Assembly (NCBI GenBank): GCA_015039315.1
Contig: WIDE01000009.1
Span: forward strand, 372,001-436,000
Source of the DNA: Clavulina sp. PMI_390
Lineage: Eukaryota; Basidiomycota; Agaricomycetes; Cantharellales; Hydnaceae
DNA length: 64,000 bases
Reading direction: 5' to 3'
Below the pieces are notes generated by a model. That model searched no databases and was not told the origin of the DNA. It saw only the letters and a program-made list of their open reading frames with translations. Shown here in pieces: positions 1-11,109 of the stretch. Made by a program: the position numbers and the translations under genes. The stretch's first letter is position 1, and each line of letters starts with the position of its first letter.

Positions 1-23
1 TGCATCGTTTTCACCAGTACTTT

Positions 24-2350
24 ATGATGGATGATTCAGGCTCCAATAAGAGTACCCTAGAACGCCCTAAATCTGACGACTCAGAGTTCATTGTAAGTGA
101 GGGCGACTGGCCAACCCTGTCTCTTTTTCGGCCGAAGCTTAAGTCCAACAACGAAGGTCGACTGGGCAGAGAATGACTCAGGTAATCCTTTCCATTGGAG
201 CAAGACACGAAAATGGACCGTCACTATTTCTGGTGTGTTATATCCGTATTGTTCTTAGCAGAAGATAGACTTATGTGCCTCATTGTCTGATGTAGTGTCC
301 ACGATCTCCGGGTTCAGTGCAGCTGCAAGCAGCATCATCGCGATTGGGTTTCCAAGCATGCAGAACGACCTGAAATGTACAGAGTTCCAAGCCACCCTGT
401 CCCTCGCCCTGTACCCACTTGGGTGAGCCACCATTCTCCCTTCTGAGGATCGAATATCTGTGTCTCTGAGTCTTTGAACCCCCACTCCCCACCAAAAGGT
501 TTGCTCTCACGCCTCTGATACTCGCACCTCTCTCTGAAGAGTGGGGACGTCGCCCCATCTATCTTGCAAGCTCGTTTTTATTCACGATGCTATTCCTTCC
601 CATTGCCTTGTAAGCCTCAGCGTTTGGCATCGAGTTTTGCTCCTGGCTGAGGACACACCAGGGCTACTGACATTCATGCTGTGATGGGGCTACGATTCCT
701 TCAAGGCGCTGCCGCGAGCACTGGCTCTGCTATGGTCGGAGGAACACTGGCTGATATTTGGAGTAAGATCGCGAGGAATGCAGAAATGATGGGAAGCGGC
801 TGACTTCTTCGATTCGCAGCCACCGAAGAGAGAGGCAATCCTATGTCCTTATTCTCGTTTGCCGTGCTTGGCGTCTGTGGAATTGCTCCCGCAATATCTG
901 GTGAGTCCTGGATGCAACAGGTTCCCTTCGAGAGGGTTGATCATACCCCTTCGACCTCCAAGGCGCCGTGGAGACTTCTCTAGGGTGGAGATGGATACAA
1001 TGGATAGGCATGATCGCCAGTGGCGTTTTCCTTGTATTCCTTGTTCTGTATGGCGCACCGGAAACCAGAGGTGCGTACTGTAACTGTCGGTGTTGGATCG
1101 TTGTGGGGCTCAGAAATCGACTTTGCAGGCACTATCCTTCTCGCTCACCGAGCGAAGCAACTAAGAGAGAAGACGGGCGATCTTCGCTATCGAACGCCGT
1201 ATCCTCCACCAAATCTCCGTCAGCTCATCTGGTTATCTACTACCCGATCCATATGTATGTTCATTGCTCACATTCGTTGCGCTGTGCTCACAAGTGCGCT
1301 GAACTTCCCAGATTTCCTCTTCACGGAGCCCATTGTGACGAGCTTCAGCGTACGTCTCTTTCCTATGAGTCGCTTATTGTTTGCCCATTCCCTTTGTGTA
1401 GCTTTGGATTGGGTTCGCGTGGGGTTTGGTGTATGTGCTCCTTGACTCGATAGGAATTGTTTTCAAGGAGCTTTATGGCTTCAACTCATGGCAAATCGGC
1501 CTAGTGTTCCTTACGCTGACGTGCGCATGAAAACTCCCTTCGCCTGCTACGCTTAAACTTACCGTTCGCCATAGTGTTGGGACTGCTATTGGACTCGCTT
1601 TGAATCCATACCAGGAACACCTCTACAGGTCAATTATATTCCTACTCCATGTCGTATCTTACAATCTTCTAATGCTATCCTGGATCCTGCCTCGTCGTGC
1701 ATTCAGGAAGAATTATGCGCGGATAGGGCCAGAGGCTCGACTGTACTCAGCTTGTGCCGCTGGAGTCACATTCTCGCTTGGCAGCTTCCTCTATGCATGG
1801 ACCTCGTATCCATTTGTACCATGGATCGCGCCATGCATCGGTATTGTCATCATCATCGCAAGTGTTTTTGCGATCTACCAAGCAGTGTTTAATTATATGG
1901 CAGACTGTAAGCCCCACGCTCTCATCTTGGTTTGAAAAAGGGTCATTGACGAAGCCCTCTTCTTCTCAAGCTTATTTGACGTACGCATCAAGTGCCTTGG
2001 CGGGCCAAAGTTTGTCCCGTTAGTAGTCTCGGCTACGGAGCCTCGAATTGTCCTGACCAAAGTTCTCATCATTACACCGCGCAGGTAACGTCATGGGGAT
2101 GGCCTTTCCGCTCTTCACTCGACAACTTTACAAGACCCTCACATTCCGCTGGGGAGGTATGCTTATTGCTTGCATTGCAGCAGTCCTGGCACCAATCCCT
2201 TTCATCCTCTTCTGGTTTGGGCCGAACATTCGTGCGAGGTCTAAATTCGCAAGTGGGATTGTTAGTTCAAAAGCTGTTCGGGACAACGAAGCTGAACTCG
2301 CAGGGAACAAGCTAATTGTAGAGAAGCTGGCCGACGAGGCAAAGGTCTGA
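24..2350 (+). CDS. MFS transporter, DHA1 family (polyamine/drug exporter type)
   Basis: Predicted 12-helix drug:H+ antiporter of the plasma membrane, assembled from about ten exons. The N-terminus at 24 is acidic and Ser-rich; a short exon near 170 reads NPFHWSKTRKWTVTIS, the usual entry to helix 1. The helix 2 loop reads SEEWGRRPIY (near 530-570), the family's G-x-x-x-(D/E)-R-x-G-R-R motif in variant form. Near 760-860 comes DIW followed by TEERGNPMSLFS, then GWRWIQWI (near 975) and GAPETRG (near 1060). The cytoplasmic loop has LAHRAKQLREKTGD (1130-1180). The C-half has YASSALAGQS (about 1980-2020) and GPNIRARS before a Lys/Glu-rich tail ending at 2350. This set of motifs is typical of fungal TPO1/FLU1-like exporters. 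The substrate cannot be read from sequence. The start is the first of two adjacent ATGs; an upstream start outside the window is possible. Confidence 0.85.
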
Positions 2351-2352
2351 AG

Positions 2353-2373
2353 TTTTTTTTTTTTTTTTTTTTT
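2353..2373. repeat. Poly-T homopolymer, 21 T
   Basis: An uninterrupted run of 21 T lies three bases after the MFS stop codon, between two convergent genes. It may lie in the 3' UTR of either gene. Its length makes it likely to vary between strains and prone to sequencing error. Confidence 0.9.
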
Positions 2374-2532
2374 ACCAAGTTGGGAGGGTCTAATCATGAT
2401 GAAATTCACGGCTGTTCACGAATGAGGATCATTGGTAATGTATTAGTACAGGTAGACTGTAGATGGCCAGCTGAACCTCATGTTACCGGGGAAGAATAAA
2501 TTAGTATGATACATCCGACAGGTACTGAGATA

Positions 2533-3934
2533 TCAAGAGGTGGACGCGACTTCAGAAATGGAGACGGAGGCTGAAGGTCCGGCCTCTGCGCTACTAGAGC
2601 CGGAAGGCTTTGTGGGTCGACTCCTGCCCCATCTGACATTCGCCCGAGCCCCCTCATCCACGGCGACACCGTTTGCCCATGCTTCCGCAGCTCGCTCCGC
2701 ATTGAAGCGGTCCTTGAAATTCACAAACGCGCATCTATCATGGACAATAGTGTAAGCACAAGTCAAAAAGGTTCCGGGCAACAATCTCGTACTTGTTCTT
2801 CTCAACATAAACAATGGACTTGATGGCGGTTTGAGGGATGGAGGGTATCGATGTTATGAGATGTGTCCGTAGAGACTGTTCAGTAGTTGAGGCCGGTAGG
2901 GCAGAGATGAATAGAGACGTCTATAGAGCCATATGATTAGGGAAGTTGAGAATTCGTAAGATAGTAGAGAAGTGAACCCACGATAGAAGTATCTTCAGGC
3001 GGTTCTAGACCCTTGTCTGAAGCAAATCCTCGCAGAATCTTGCGTGCCACTGGATCGTTATTTCCATAATATCGATCCTTGATATTTTGTTTCGCGAGCG
3101 GTCCTTCTGAAGGTTTCTCGTGCCTGAAGAATAGTTAGTGTTGGCTCCCTAAATCATCGGATAGGGCGTACCTGTAAGGGCACTCGGTACCGCGCTTGCA
3201 ATCGCCTTTCGCGAAGAATGAACAGATTTGTGGACGATTCCGCTTGTAATATGGGTCACTCCGGGCCAATTGTTTTAGCATCTCTTTGCCAGCCGAGAGA
3301 GATTTAGATGAGTCGACCAGGGTCTTTTCGTCAGCCATCTGGAATATGGCTGTGATTAGTCAGAGCGAGGGGGGGCGGGGTGGTGGCAACATACTTTGGC
3401 CTCAATGTTTTGAGCATAATACTCTCGATTGATGTCACTTGTTGGAGCTTGGTTCTTCAACCCGAGAGCAACATCTCGTACTTGGGTTGGTAGGCCGTAC
3501 TCCAGGTCAAGAAGGCATGTTTGGCATGTGTTCCTGCTTTTGGCGCATGTCTGACAGATCACGGTGGTCTTGTAGCGCATTCCCGCACCAGGGTTCCACC
3601 TAAAGATGGTGAATCTAGGAGATGAAATAGGTCAACACAGCTATCATCGGACAAAGTTGTTGTGAAATGATGCTCACGGCCGAGTGCAAGTCCCGCATGC
3701 TCGTCCAAATTCCTGCTTCGTCTGAACAACAAATGAGATGGGGCTTTGAGAGAAAGGTCGCTCGAACTTACCATTCGTACAAACGGATTATCACCGAGGC
3801 CTAGGGATAATCTAATATTCAGCAACTGCTTTCAGTGAGGTTAGTGGAGGAACGAGGAACGCACAGGTTTCACATAAGATCGGAAATTCTCCTTGTTCCC
3901 ACCCCGCCTTGTTGATATCGGCCTTGTGCGCCAT
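2533..3934 (-). CDS. slt11: Pre-mRNA-splicing factor SLT11/ECM2 (RBM22 family)
   Basis: Spliceosome component of the NineTeen-complex-related group that contacts U6 and the intron near the catalytic centre (family knowledge). The start at 3934 gives [20 protein letters not shown] then a Cys pair (CETC), beginning the N-terminal zinc-binding part; further Cys pairs follow (CQTC at about 3560 and 3510). A CCCH finger is visible: [18 protein letters not shown] at 3180-3230, with the His on the next exon (HEKPSEGP at about 3115), giving CX7CX5CX3H. This is followed by [14 protein letters not shown], an RBM22 signature. The C-terminal RRM is split by introns; its RNP1-like strand reads KCAFVNF across a junction at about 2745-2790 and ends NVRWGRSRP. 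The protein ends in a Ser/Thr-rich tail. Six or more short introns. It converges with the MFS gene and lies head-to-head with the MTC1-like gene, 130 bp apart. Confidence 0.9.
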
Positions 3935-4064
3935 GTTTGAGGTCCAAAGTAGTATCAAAGAGTACTATTCTTCAGAGGCGAGAGGCGGTAAAGGTGACTA
4001 ACTGAGCAAAGTTGTGGTCGAAGGCACAGCTTTGGCCGTGTTGATCTTGTAAACAATCATCACA

Positions 4065-5521
4065 ATGTCAAGTGCCCAATCCGAAGTCGACGCCATTTTC
4101 AAGGATTTGGACTCGCTGCCGAACCCTGCAGGCGTTGGATCGTCTGCTGGACGCTCCGCACCCAAGAGCAGCGACACCCAAGCTATCCAGGCTTTAGCAG
4201 AGCTCGATGATCTCGCGAAGACAGCGACCGATACGACTCCTTCCAAGACCCGCCTTGCCTCCGTGGGTTCTGGGATTTCACGCCCATCATCACGAGCGAC
4301 GGAACGTGTCTCGCTCTCGAGCTTGAAAGCCAAGAGTGCCGCAGCGGCCGCTCCAGAAGCCGCTACCCCTCCGCCCGCCGCTGCTGCGCCTGTCGCCCCC
4401 GCTCCTGTCGCTGCCCCCAGCAGCTCGTCTTGGGGATGGGGTAGCGTCTGGAACCAGGCTTCAGCCGCTATTCAACAGGCCCAAACTGTAGTCAACGAAC
4501 AAGTGAAGAACCTTCCAAACGTTCCTCAGGTTGAGCAGACACGCCAGTGGCGGGATGGTCTTGTCGGCTACGTCAAGAATGCTCAAATTGATAAGCTCAG
4601 TAAGTGCATGGGTCATGATGTCGCACTTAGTTACTAACCTTAATTTCTAGCGAATGATCTGCGAGCCGTCGGTCTTTCCACATTCAACGACATCTTAAAC
4701 GTGGTTGCGCCACCGATTGCGGAGCACGAGGTCATCCAAGTATGGCTGAGCCACGACCTTGAAGGCTACGATGGAGTCGAGACTTTAGTTTATCGGTCAC
4801 TTGCCAGGGTAAGCTGCCATCCCCATAATCCATTGATATCCCCTAATCTTCCTTCAGATTCTCGAGCAGGTTGAAGGTGGTGACCTTGTCGTTAACAAGG
4901 GTAACGAGTCTCGACCCAAAGATCAGACTGGCGAAGTCAAAAGGGAGTTGAATGTGGTTGAGGGGTTTGAGACGGCGCTGAAACTGTCAAGGGTAAGTGA
5001 GAGAAACATGCTCAGTTACGAAATCCATCTGATGTCTTTCGTAGGCAAATATCGATGATCTTGATAAGCCGGGATCCAAGTCGTCCTCGGAGCCCAAGCC
5101 AGCGACTGCTGCGGATTCCCTCCAGAACCCCACCACGTACACCACCGTATATCTCCGCATACAGCCATTCACCTCCACTTCTCCTTTCGCCTCCGATGCT
5201 GCCTCCGAGGCAGCCCCTCCCCCTTCTCAACTCCAGTTCCTTCTTCATCTTCGCGACCCTTCGCATTCGCTTGATATGTCTACAATCACCCAGGCGCTTC
5301 CAGCCAAATGGATGGATCTATGGGACTCGCATGACTGGGTTGAGGACCAACTCGCTGAGGCTCTTAGACTTGGGGTGGAGATGCTTGGACAAGAGTACGT
5401 TGTTGCGCGTATGGGATGGGGTGGCCAACCTTCTCCGAGTACCTCTGTCATCTCTGCTAAAGAGGGCAGGCTTGACGGGGCTACCGATACCGATGGAGAG
5501 TTTGAGAAAGTTGACCATTAA
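4065..5521 (+). CDS. MTC1-family protein (maintenance of telomere capping 1, DUF5427)
   Basis: Homologue of a fungal cytosolic protein whose yeast member is named for a telomere-capping genetic interaction; its biochemical role is not established. Visible family features: an N-terminal EVDAIFKDLDSL segment, a low-complexity Ala/Pro stretch (about 4335-4420), the core motif SWGWGSVWNQASAAIQQA (4426-4480), then LRAVGLSTFNDILNVVAPPI and EHEVIQVWLSHDLEGYDGV, and VEGGDLVV. The C-terminal exon has LQFLLHLRDPSH and ends at 5521 with EFEKVDH. About five exons with short introns at about 4600-4650, 4810-4857 and 4993-5044. The start is the first ATG after the divergent SLT11 promoter. The order of conserved blocks matches the whole family, so it appears complete at about 420 residues. 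Confidence 0.85.
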
Positions 5522-5751
5522 TGTACCTCCTGATCTTTCATTGGATACCATATGAGGCTCTCATCTCTGCTACCGGCATCATCGATTGTACCAATACTTA
5601 GTTACCCTTGCATTTCTTACCCACTCAATCATAAAACCAATGGAGGGTTGCGTGCCTTGTTTGGTCCGACACGACGCTCCACAACTTATACAAGCGCGAG
5701 ACTGGCTCGTTCCTTTGCTACTTGGGAGAAACCTGTCTAAACCTCTGCTAA

Positions 5752-8485
5752 ATGCCTCGACGTATTTCTGGCAGTGATTCTGAACCGGACCTAGTCGACG
5801 AATTACAAAGCGATGCACCTGATCATGAGAGCGACTCGGCAGACTCTGATGGATCTGAGCGCTATTGGGACGGCTTGAAGGATCTTGAGGGAACGCATAG
5901 AACTGTGTATCTCCATAGCATCCCTGAAAGCCGTAAGAAATATCTGGAACAGAAAATTGCGGTGCGTGTAGCTCCTTGATCGCCGGGCTGAAACAGGATG
6001 TTGGAGAGCACAGAATTCACGTCGTTGACTGGACCTCGTAGAAACTTCAAGGAACGATTGCTCAATCGGCAAAGGAATCTGATGTGCTTATTCTTCCGGA
6101 GGTGAAGGACAAGATTTTGTGGAAGAAGCGTCATAAGCGAGTGAAACCAGTGGCCTGGCTAGAAAAACGTTACTCGAAGCTGTTTGATGACGACGAAGAG
6201 AGATCTGCTCCAAGGACGAAGAATTCGTTCGTTGATCCTTTATATCACGACTGTACTTCATACGCTGACTTCTGACTATCAGGAGTAAACCATGGGACCC
6301 AGATCACGGTCCGAAATTTGTTCGCTACATGGTAGAAGCACGTCTAAGAGGTTTGAACCTCAGAACCGGCTCGACGTATGCACCACTAATCAAGAATGAA
6401 TCTGTGAGTGCTTTACAACACCTCTTATCCGGTAGCTTATCGTTCTTCGTAAAGCACAATAAAAACTACCGATGGGCAGAAGGATACACCACAGACGCGC
6501 TGAAAAGAAGATATGTGCGCCGTGCAGAAGAATTTGACCATAAAATAGCTCTTGAGTTTCTTGACCGATCGCCAACGGATGCTCCGCCGACTCCAGAGCC
6601 ATCTCCCGGCCCAATAGTCCGGAAACGAACGCAAGATGTGGAAGATGAAGAGGAGCAGGAATTCGGTGACACATCCCATAGGTGAATCGATATTTGTTAT
6701 GCCAGTTCTTCTGCTCCGCGACTCACTATTCCTCCCGACGTCCCAGAGACTGGGACCCGATGTGAGCCAGTGATTAACTTGCTTTCTAGTGAAATACTGA
6801 TGCTCTAACGCCTCTATCAGTTGGCGTAGCTCCCCAATCCGTGACAACAGGGGGGCAAGCGGCAGGTAAGTATCAAGGCGTCTCAAGATGTCTGCTTTGC
6901 TTAACTGCTGCTGGCCCTCGTCCCTGACCTGCTTGAATGCTTTTAGTGGAGCCAACACCTATCGTAAAAACCCCCGCCAATCCTCTACAGCTGAGATCAA
7001 CCTCACGCCTGGACGGGTTCCGTACGTGTTGAATGTTTTGCCCGTCTATACATATTCTAACAATATTTGATGGGATTTAGGGTAGAGCCAACCAGTCGGA
7101 ATTCCCACAACATGCCCACTCCTTCTCCTCAGCGGCAACCCCTCTTCCGGTCCACCCCAGATCCAAGCGAGGGAGTTCAGCTTGCCGACGCGAATACAGA
7201 CTGGGTGCTACCTCGTCTATCTCCACTCTCAAACGATGTGATGGACATGGCCCCTCCTCCACTCAAATCGCGTGGCACCAGAGCAACCTTATCTGCCAGC
7301 CAGCGACCTAAAAACACATCACGAAATACGGACCCACCAGAATCACAACAAACCATTGTTCCAGGTCTGTCTCCCTCTCCAAGGAGGCAACAATTGGAGG
7401 ACATTATATTTCCATCCACTGCGTCTACTGCAGTGACACTAGTTGAACCTCTGGCAGACCCTCTCACCGGGGAGTTGACATTCGAGGAGAAGCGTGCATT
7501 GCTCAAGTCGCACAAATTTATTCCCTCGACTCCCGAGCCTGTCCGTGTCCCTCCATCTTCTAGCCCGTTCGTTACTGCATTCCGAGCCAACCGGGCTCCC
7601 CGCCGCTCATTGTTGAGCCAAGCTACTCCTCGCAGCACTGGAACTCTGGTTGCTGAAAGCTCAACACCTCGTTTGACCTTGAATGCCGCCAGTCCGCCAA
7701 CTGTGTTCCGAGCTGGTAGCCAGCTACGACCACCTGGCTCAGCAAGGTCCTCTTTGGCACCGGCCCTTTCTCAAGCAGTTGCAGAAGCTATGCCAGTCGA
7801 GGATCAGATTGAACTTGAGGCGCTATGCGAGGAATTTGGCTTCACCTTTGAGGAGGCTCTCAAAGAGTACGTGCTGCAAGAGGGCAATGTTCGAAAGACG
7901 CTGATCTCACTCGATAACAAACTCGCTTACGCCGAGATATTGAGCGAACCGTTGCGCGACCCTAGCCCTCGCTATGAGGGCCATGAATACGACGCCGCCG
8001 AGCGCCAGGCAGAACAGGAGCTGCAGCAGGAAGCAATGTCAGTGGAGGCGGATTCGGAGGCGGAGGAACTCGTCGACTCGCTCGTTACGCCACGCAAGAG
8101 GAAGATGCGCGCGGCGTCAGTGTCGTCTGGCTCTAGCATCAGCAGCGCCGTCACTAGAGAGGGCAGCCATTCTTCGTTGGACGTTGAGGACATATTGGGC
8201 GTGAAAGCAGAGACTCAGTCGCAGGAGACTGTGCCTAGCAAAGCGGCCGCCGTCCCTGCAGACGAGGGGGAGGAGGATAGCGAAGATGAAACTGCTCCCA
8301 GGCCAACACGAACAGCTGCTTCACGCCGTCAGAGGCGACTCGATCTGCCATATCCCAAATTTGCTCCTCGTGGGTCTCAGGCACATGAAGCTGCGGCGAA
8401 ACTGTGGAAGGATGCGCAGCGTGATCTTGAGCAACCACGGTATCAAACGAGATCCAGAAGTCGGAAAAATGGTGATCGTGTTTAG
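5752..8485 (+). CDS. Candidate RAP1-like telomere/shelterin protein (BRCT, Myb-like, RCT order)
   Basis: Acidic N-terminus, then a segment resembling a divergent BRCT domain: HRTVYLHSIPESRKKYL, continued in phase across an intron (5962-6041) by KLQGTIAQSAKESDVLIL and ending VKPVAWLEKRYSK. A Myb/SANT-like helical segment follows (6290-6590), with KNYRWAEGYTTDALKRRYV, comparable with the HP-x-x-W-x-SWRDRY part of RAP1 Myb domains. A long Ser/Pro-rich linker fills 7070-7780. Near 7800-7915 a short helical block (LCEEFGFTFEEALKEYVLQE) looks like the C-terminal RAP1 interaction domain. An acidic stretch and a basic tail (RTRSRSRKN type) end at 8485. In RAP1 these parts bind telomeric partners in the nucleus. 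I infer the identity from domain order, not from strong motifs. The junction near 6227-6283 is uncertain: the obvious donor does not keep the frame. Confidence 0.5.
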
Positions 8486-9077
8486 TTTAGTTTATTTTTA
8501 TTCTTTTTTTTTCTCTTGGAGATGCATTGAGTACAGGTGCGAAACAGCACCCATTGCACCACATGTAACATAGCATCGTGAACAGATCGTTTCTTGGGGA
8601 CTTGGAGATGTTGTGTGTATGTGCGCGTGTATTATTGAAGGGGATGAGCATTGAAGGGATGGGTAGAATGAGATCGGGAATCAGGTGGAGATTGAACGAA
8701 TGAGAAGGCCGAAATGACGAGCAAAGTGAGCGAGCGTTGAACTGGAAAAACAAAAGGGGGGAAATTCAATGTGTGCTAGAATGATACAGTGAAGGGGTCG
8801 CATTGTCAGCGCGAAAATGAAGAAACCACAAGGCAAAAATCAACAAAAAGAAGCCACAGTATGCCTTTTTCGGAGCAAAACATCGGAAGGAACGTTTTTG
8901 TGGGAGAGTGAATAATCCAGAGTGTGGGGTTGTTGAATCATGTGTAAGAAGGTTGGGGGGTATATTGCATTCAGAAAGCGAAGGGAGACGAGAGGGCGGA
9001 AATGGGGGGACGGGGAATTGAGACGCGATGATACGGGGGTGAATATTCATCTGATCAGTCGGGAACAATAACTTGCC
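8486..9077. other. Intergenic region between convergent genes
   Basis: About 590 bp between the stops of the RAP1-like gene and the serine-rich minus-strand gene. It starts with a T-rich stretch (8484-8520), then is mostly G/A-rich on the plus strand. It probably holds both 3' UTRs. I see no gene or RNA structure in it. Confidence 0.6.
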
Positions 9078-10457
9078 TCAAATTATATGTTCAGAAACAC
9101 CGATTGGAGGATCCAGACCAAGGGGTCGCATGGGACTGCTGTGGTGCGTCGATCCGGTCCTGTCACTCGTCATTCCAATATACGAGCCAGTAATTCCCCC
9201 TTCTTCTTCCTCGTCCACAAAGTCATCACCAACGTCGTCATCGGCAGACTCGGTTGGTGAAACAGGGCGTGCATGTGAGCCGACGTCATAGCGACTAAAC
9301 GATGAGGGGACACCACGGCTAACAGCCGTGGCAGCCCGGCCTGACTCTATGCCTACTCCTCCGACACGGGGGGAAGAAGAAGACGAGGTGTTTTTGTTGG
9401 GGGTGGAGCGCAGTTTGCGGAGGAAGCGCCCAACGACACTTTGGCCCTCTGTCGTTGCGCTGTGGCCGCCTCGGCGAGCAAGCAACCGCGCGTCATTCGG
9501 GCTAGCAAGGCTTCCGTAGCCTCCGAATGCTTCGAGAGTACCCGGATCGAGGGCAACTACATGAGTCTTTTTTGCCCGGGAGCGATCGGTGATGAACCTC
9601 ACGCGTCGTTGGAGGGGCAGATCGCGTAGGGAGGGGGAGGAGGAGGATGACGAGGCGGATGCTTCGGAGGCTTGGGAAGAGTATGATGACGCCGATGCTG
9701 ATGTAGAGGATGAGGAGGATGCGGATGAGGATGTGGATGAGCTGGATACAGTAGGTTCCATAGCCAGGGATCGTATCTTGATGTCATCGCCACCCCAGGT
9801 TTGCTTTGCCCAAGGCTCGCAGTGACGTGCAGGAGCTTGCTGATAAGGCATAGATGCTGATGATTGCGAGACGGAGCTCGCGATGGAGGGAGTCATTGAC
9901 GAGGTCGACAACCGCGGCTGGGCCTCGGGCATCGTTGCCGTGTGTGGGGAGGGAGGACGAGAGAGCGCCGGGGCGCCCGATAACGAGCGCGCTGTTCTTA
10001 TAGTCAGGGGCTTTAACACCGATATTAACCACAAGAAGAAACAATAAGTCAGCACGTAAGTAATGTGATGGCGGGGGTCCGGTGAGAACCATACCTCGGA
10101 GGCGCAAGGTTGAATTGGATCTAGTGGGAAAGTCAACCAAACGTCGGCGCAACCCACGAGCTCCAAACATGCGCTATTGTAGGGCTCAGTAGCTTGTGCA
10201 CAGGTCTGAAGGCAGTGTCGAATACGAATTAGGGCATGTCGGCGAATTCGTAGGCGATAAACCGCCTGGTATGTGGCAAAGGTGTAGGCGCAGAGGCTTG
10301 GCGGACCTCGCTGAATATCGCGCACGATAATTGGATACAGATCCGCTCTCCAATACTTTTGAATTGCTAGTGGAAGCCGATAGTCGTTATCGAACGCGTT
10401 GAAAGTGGCGAACACAGTCTGCATCCGGCGAGAGAGAGAGGGTGGCGTCGTTCGCAA
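9078..10457 (-). CDS. Serine-rich hypothetical protein
   Basis: A 459-codon open frame, not recognised. The first third has short hydrophobic stretches and many Cys/Arg (residues 10-150), including a possible membrane segment around residues 128-150 (VLTYCFFLWLISVLK). Part of this may be read-through of an intron, since several canonical donor/acceptor pairs occur. The remainder is disordered: Ser/Pro-rich, with a poly-Ser block of about 50 residues (plus-strand 9640-9740), then a basic segment LQRRVRFITDRSRAKK, a GGYGSLASPNDARLL block, Ser-rich spacers, and an acidic run (VDEEEEGG) near the C-terminus. A TATA-like element lies just upstream at 10489-10497. An alternative start at 10170 (MFGARGLRRR) is in another frame and I could not join it to the C-terminal frame. 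The C-terminal half looks coding; the N-terminal half is doubtful. Confidence 0.45.
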   Translation of the reverse strand: MRTTPPSLSRRMQTVFATFNAFDNDYRLPLAIQKYWRADLYPIIVRDIQRGPPSLCAYTFATYQAVYRLRIRRHALIRIRHCLQTCAQATEPYNSACLELVGCADVWLTFPLDPIQPCASEVWFSPDPRHHITYVLTYCFFLWLISVLKPLTIRTARSLSGAPALSRPPSPHTATMPEAQPRLSTSSMTPSIASSVSQSSASMPYQQAPARHCEPWAKQTWGGDDIKIRSLAMEPTVSSSSTSSSASSSSSTSASASSYSSQASEASASSSSSSPSLRDLPLQRRVRFITDRSRAKKTHVVALDPGTLEAFGGYGSLASPNDARLLARRGGHSATTEGQSVVGRFLRKLRSTPNKNTSSSSSPRVGGVGIESGRAATAVSRGVPSSFSRYDVGSHARPVSPTESADDDVGDDFVDEEEEGGITGSYIGMTSDRTGSTHHSSPMRPLGLDPPIGVSEHII

Positions 10458-11109
10458 AAGGGCTCACCTGGGCTATGACGGGGTGGCCGTATATATACTG
10501 CATAGGGAACAATAACAGCAACGCGTATTTTTCATGTTTCAGACAACCGCCCAAGTGTGTGTGTGTGTGCGTCGGACCGGGGGTCGTTTTGATGCGACTT
10601 GCTGCTGGAGGCGAGGCGAGGCGGTGGCGACCGATTGAGTCATTCACATGCTGGTGTATGCGTGGAGAGAGTGCATTGATGGCGAACACCAAAAAGTATA
10701 ATAGGTGGGATAGAGCGGCGGACAAGGCCTTTGGAATAAGTAAAGTAAGCTTCTGCTGCGACTCATCGTGATGACAGAGTTGTGCTGAGGGCTGAGAAAT
10801 CATTGATCCCGACAACGAGGGAGCCTGCCTGCAGGCGACAGCTGGACAAAAAAGGCGAAACAGATGCCTGTGAGAATGAGGTGACACATGGAAAGTTTTC
10901 ATTGGTCCGGTAGAAGTCTAGGCAAGCCTCAACAGAAATTAGGAGTGTTGTATGCCGCCAACAACAACGCCTCCAATGCAGGCAGTTGTCGACCCCTTTG
11001 GGATGACATCAGGGCTTTTGACATGTCCGTGTTCCGCTTGTCACACCCGTGACACATCTTCCCACGATCCGAAGAGCTGCTTTTGCGCGCCTCCACCAGC
11101 AACACGTCA
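10458..11109. other. Divergent intergenic region with TATA-like element and GT microsatellite
   Basis: About 650 bp between the starts of the serine-rich gene (minus) and the J-domain gene (plus). It contains a TATATATAC element at 10489-10497, well placed for the minus-strand gene, a (GT)7 run at 10555-10568, and nothing else I can assign. Confidence 0.5.

Noticed and set aside
4065..8485. A 'telomere gene cluster' (MTC1-like plus RAP1-like) as a functional unit
   Set aside because: The MTC1 name reflects a yeast genetic screen, the RAP1 call is only moderate, and fungal housekeeping genes are not usually grouped by function. Kept only as a synteny question.
10387..10902. 171-codon minus-strand frame upstream of the serine-rich gene
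   Set aside because: It crosses the GT microsatellite and the TATA-like element and has no motif; more likely promoter sequence.
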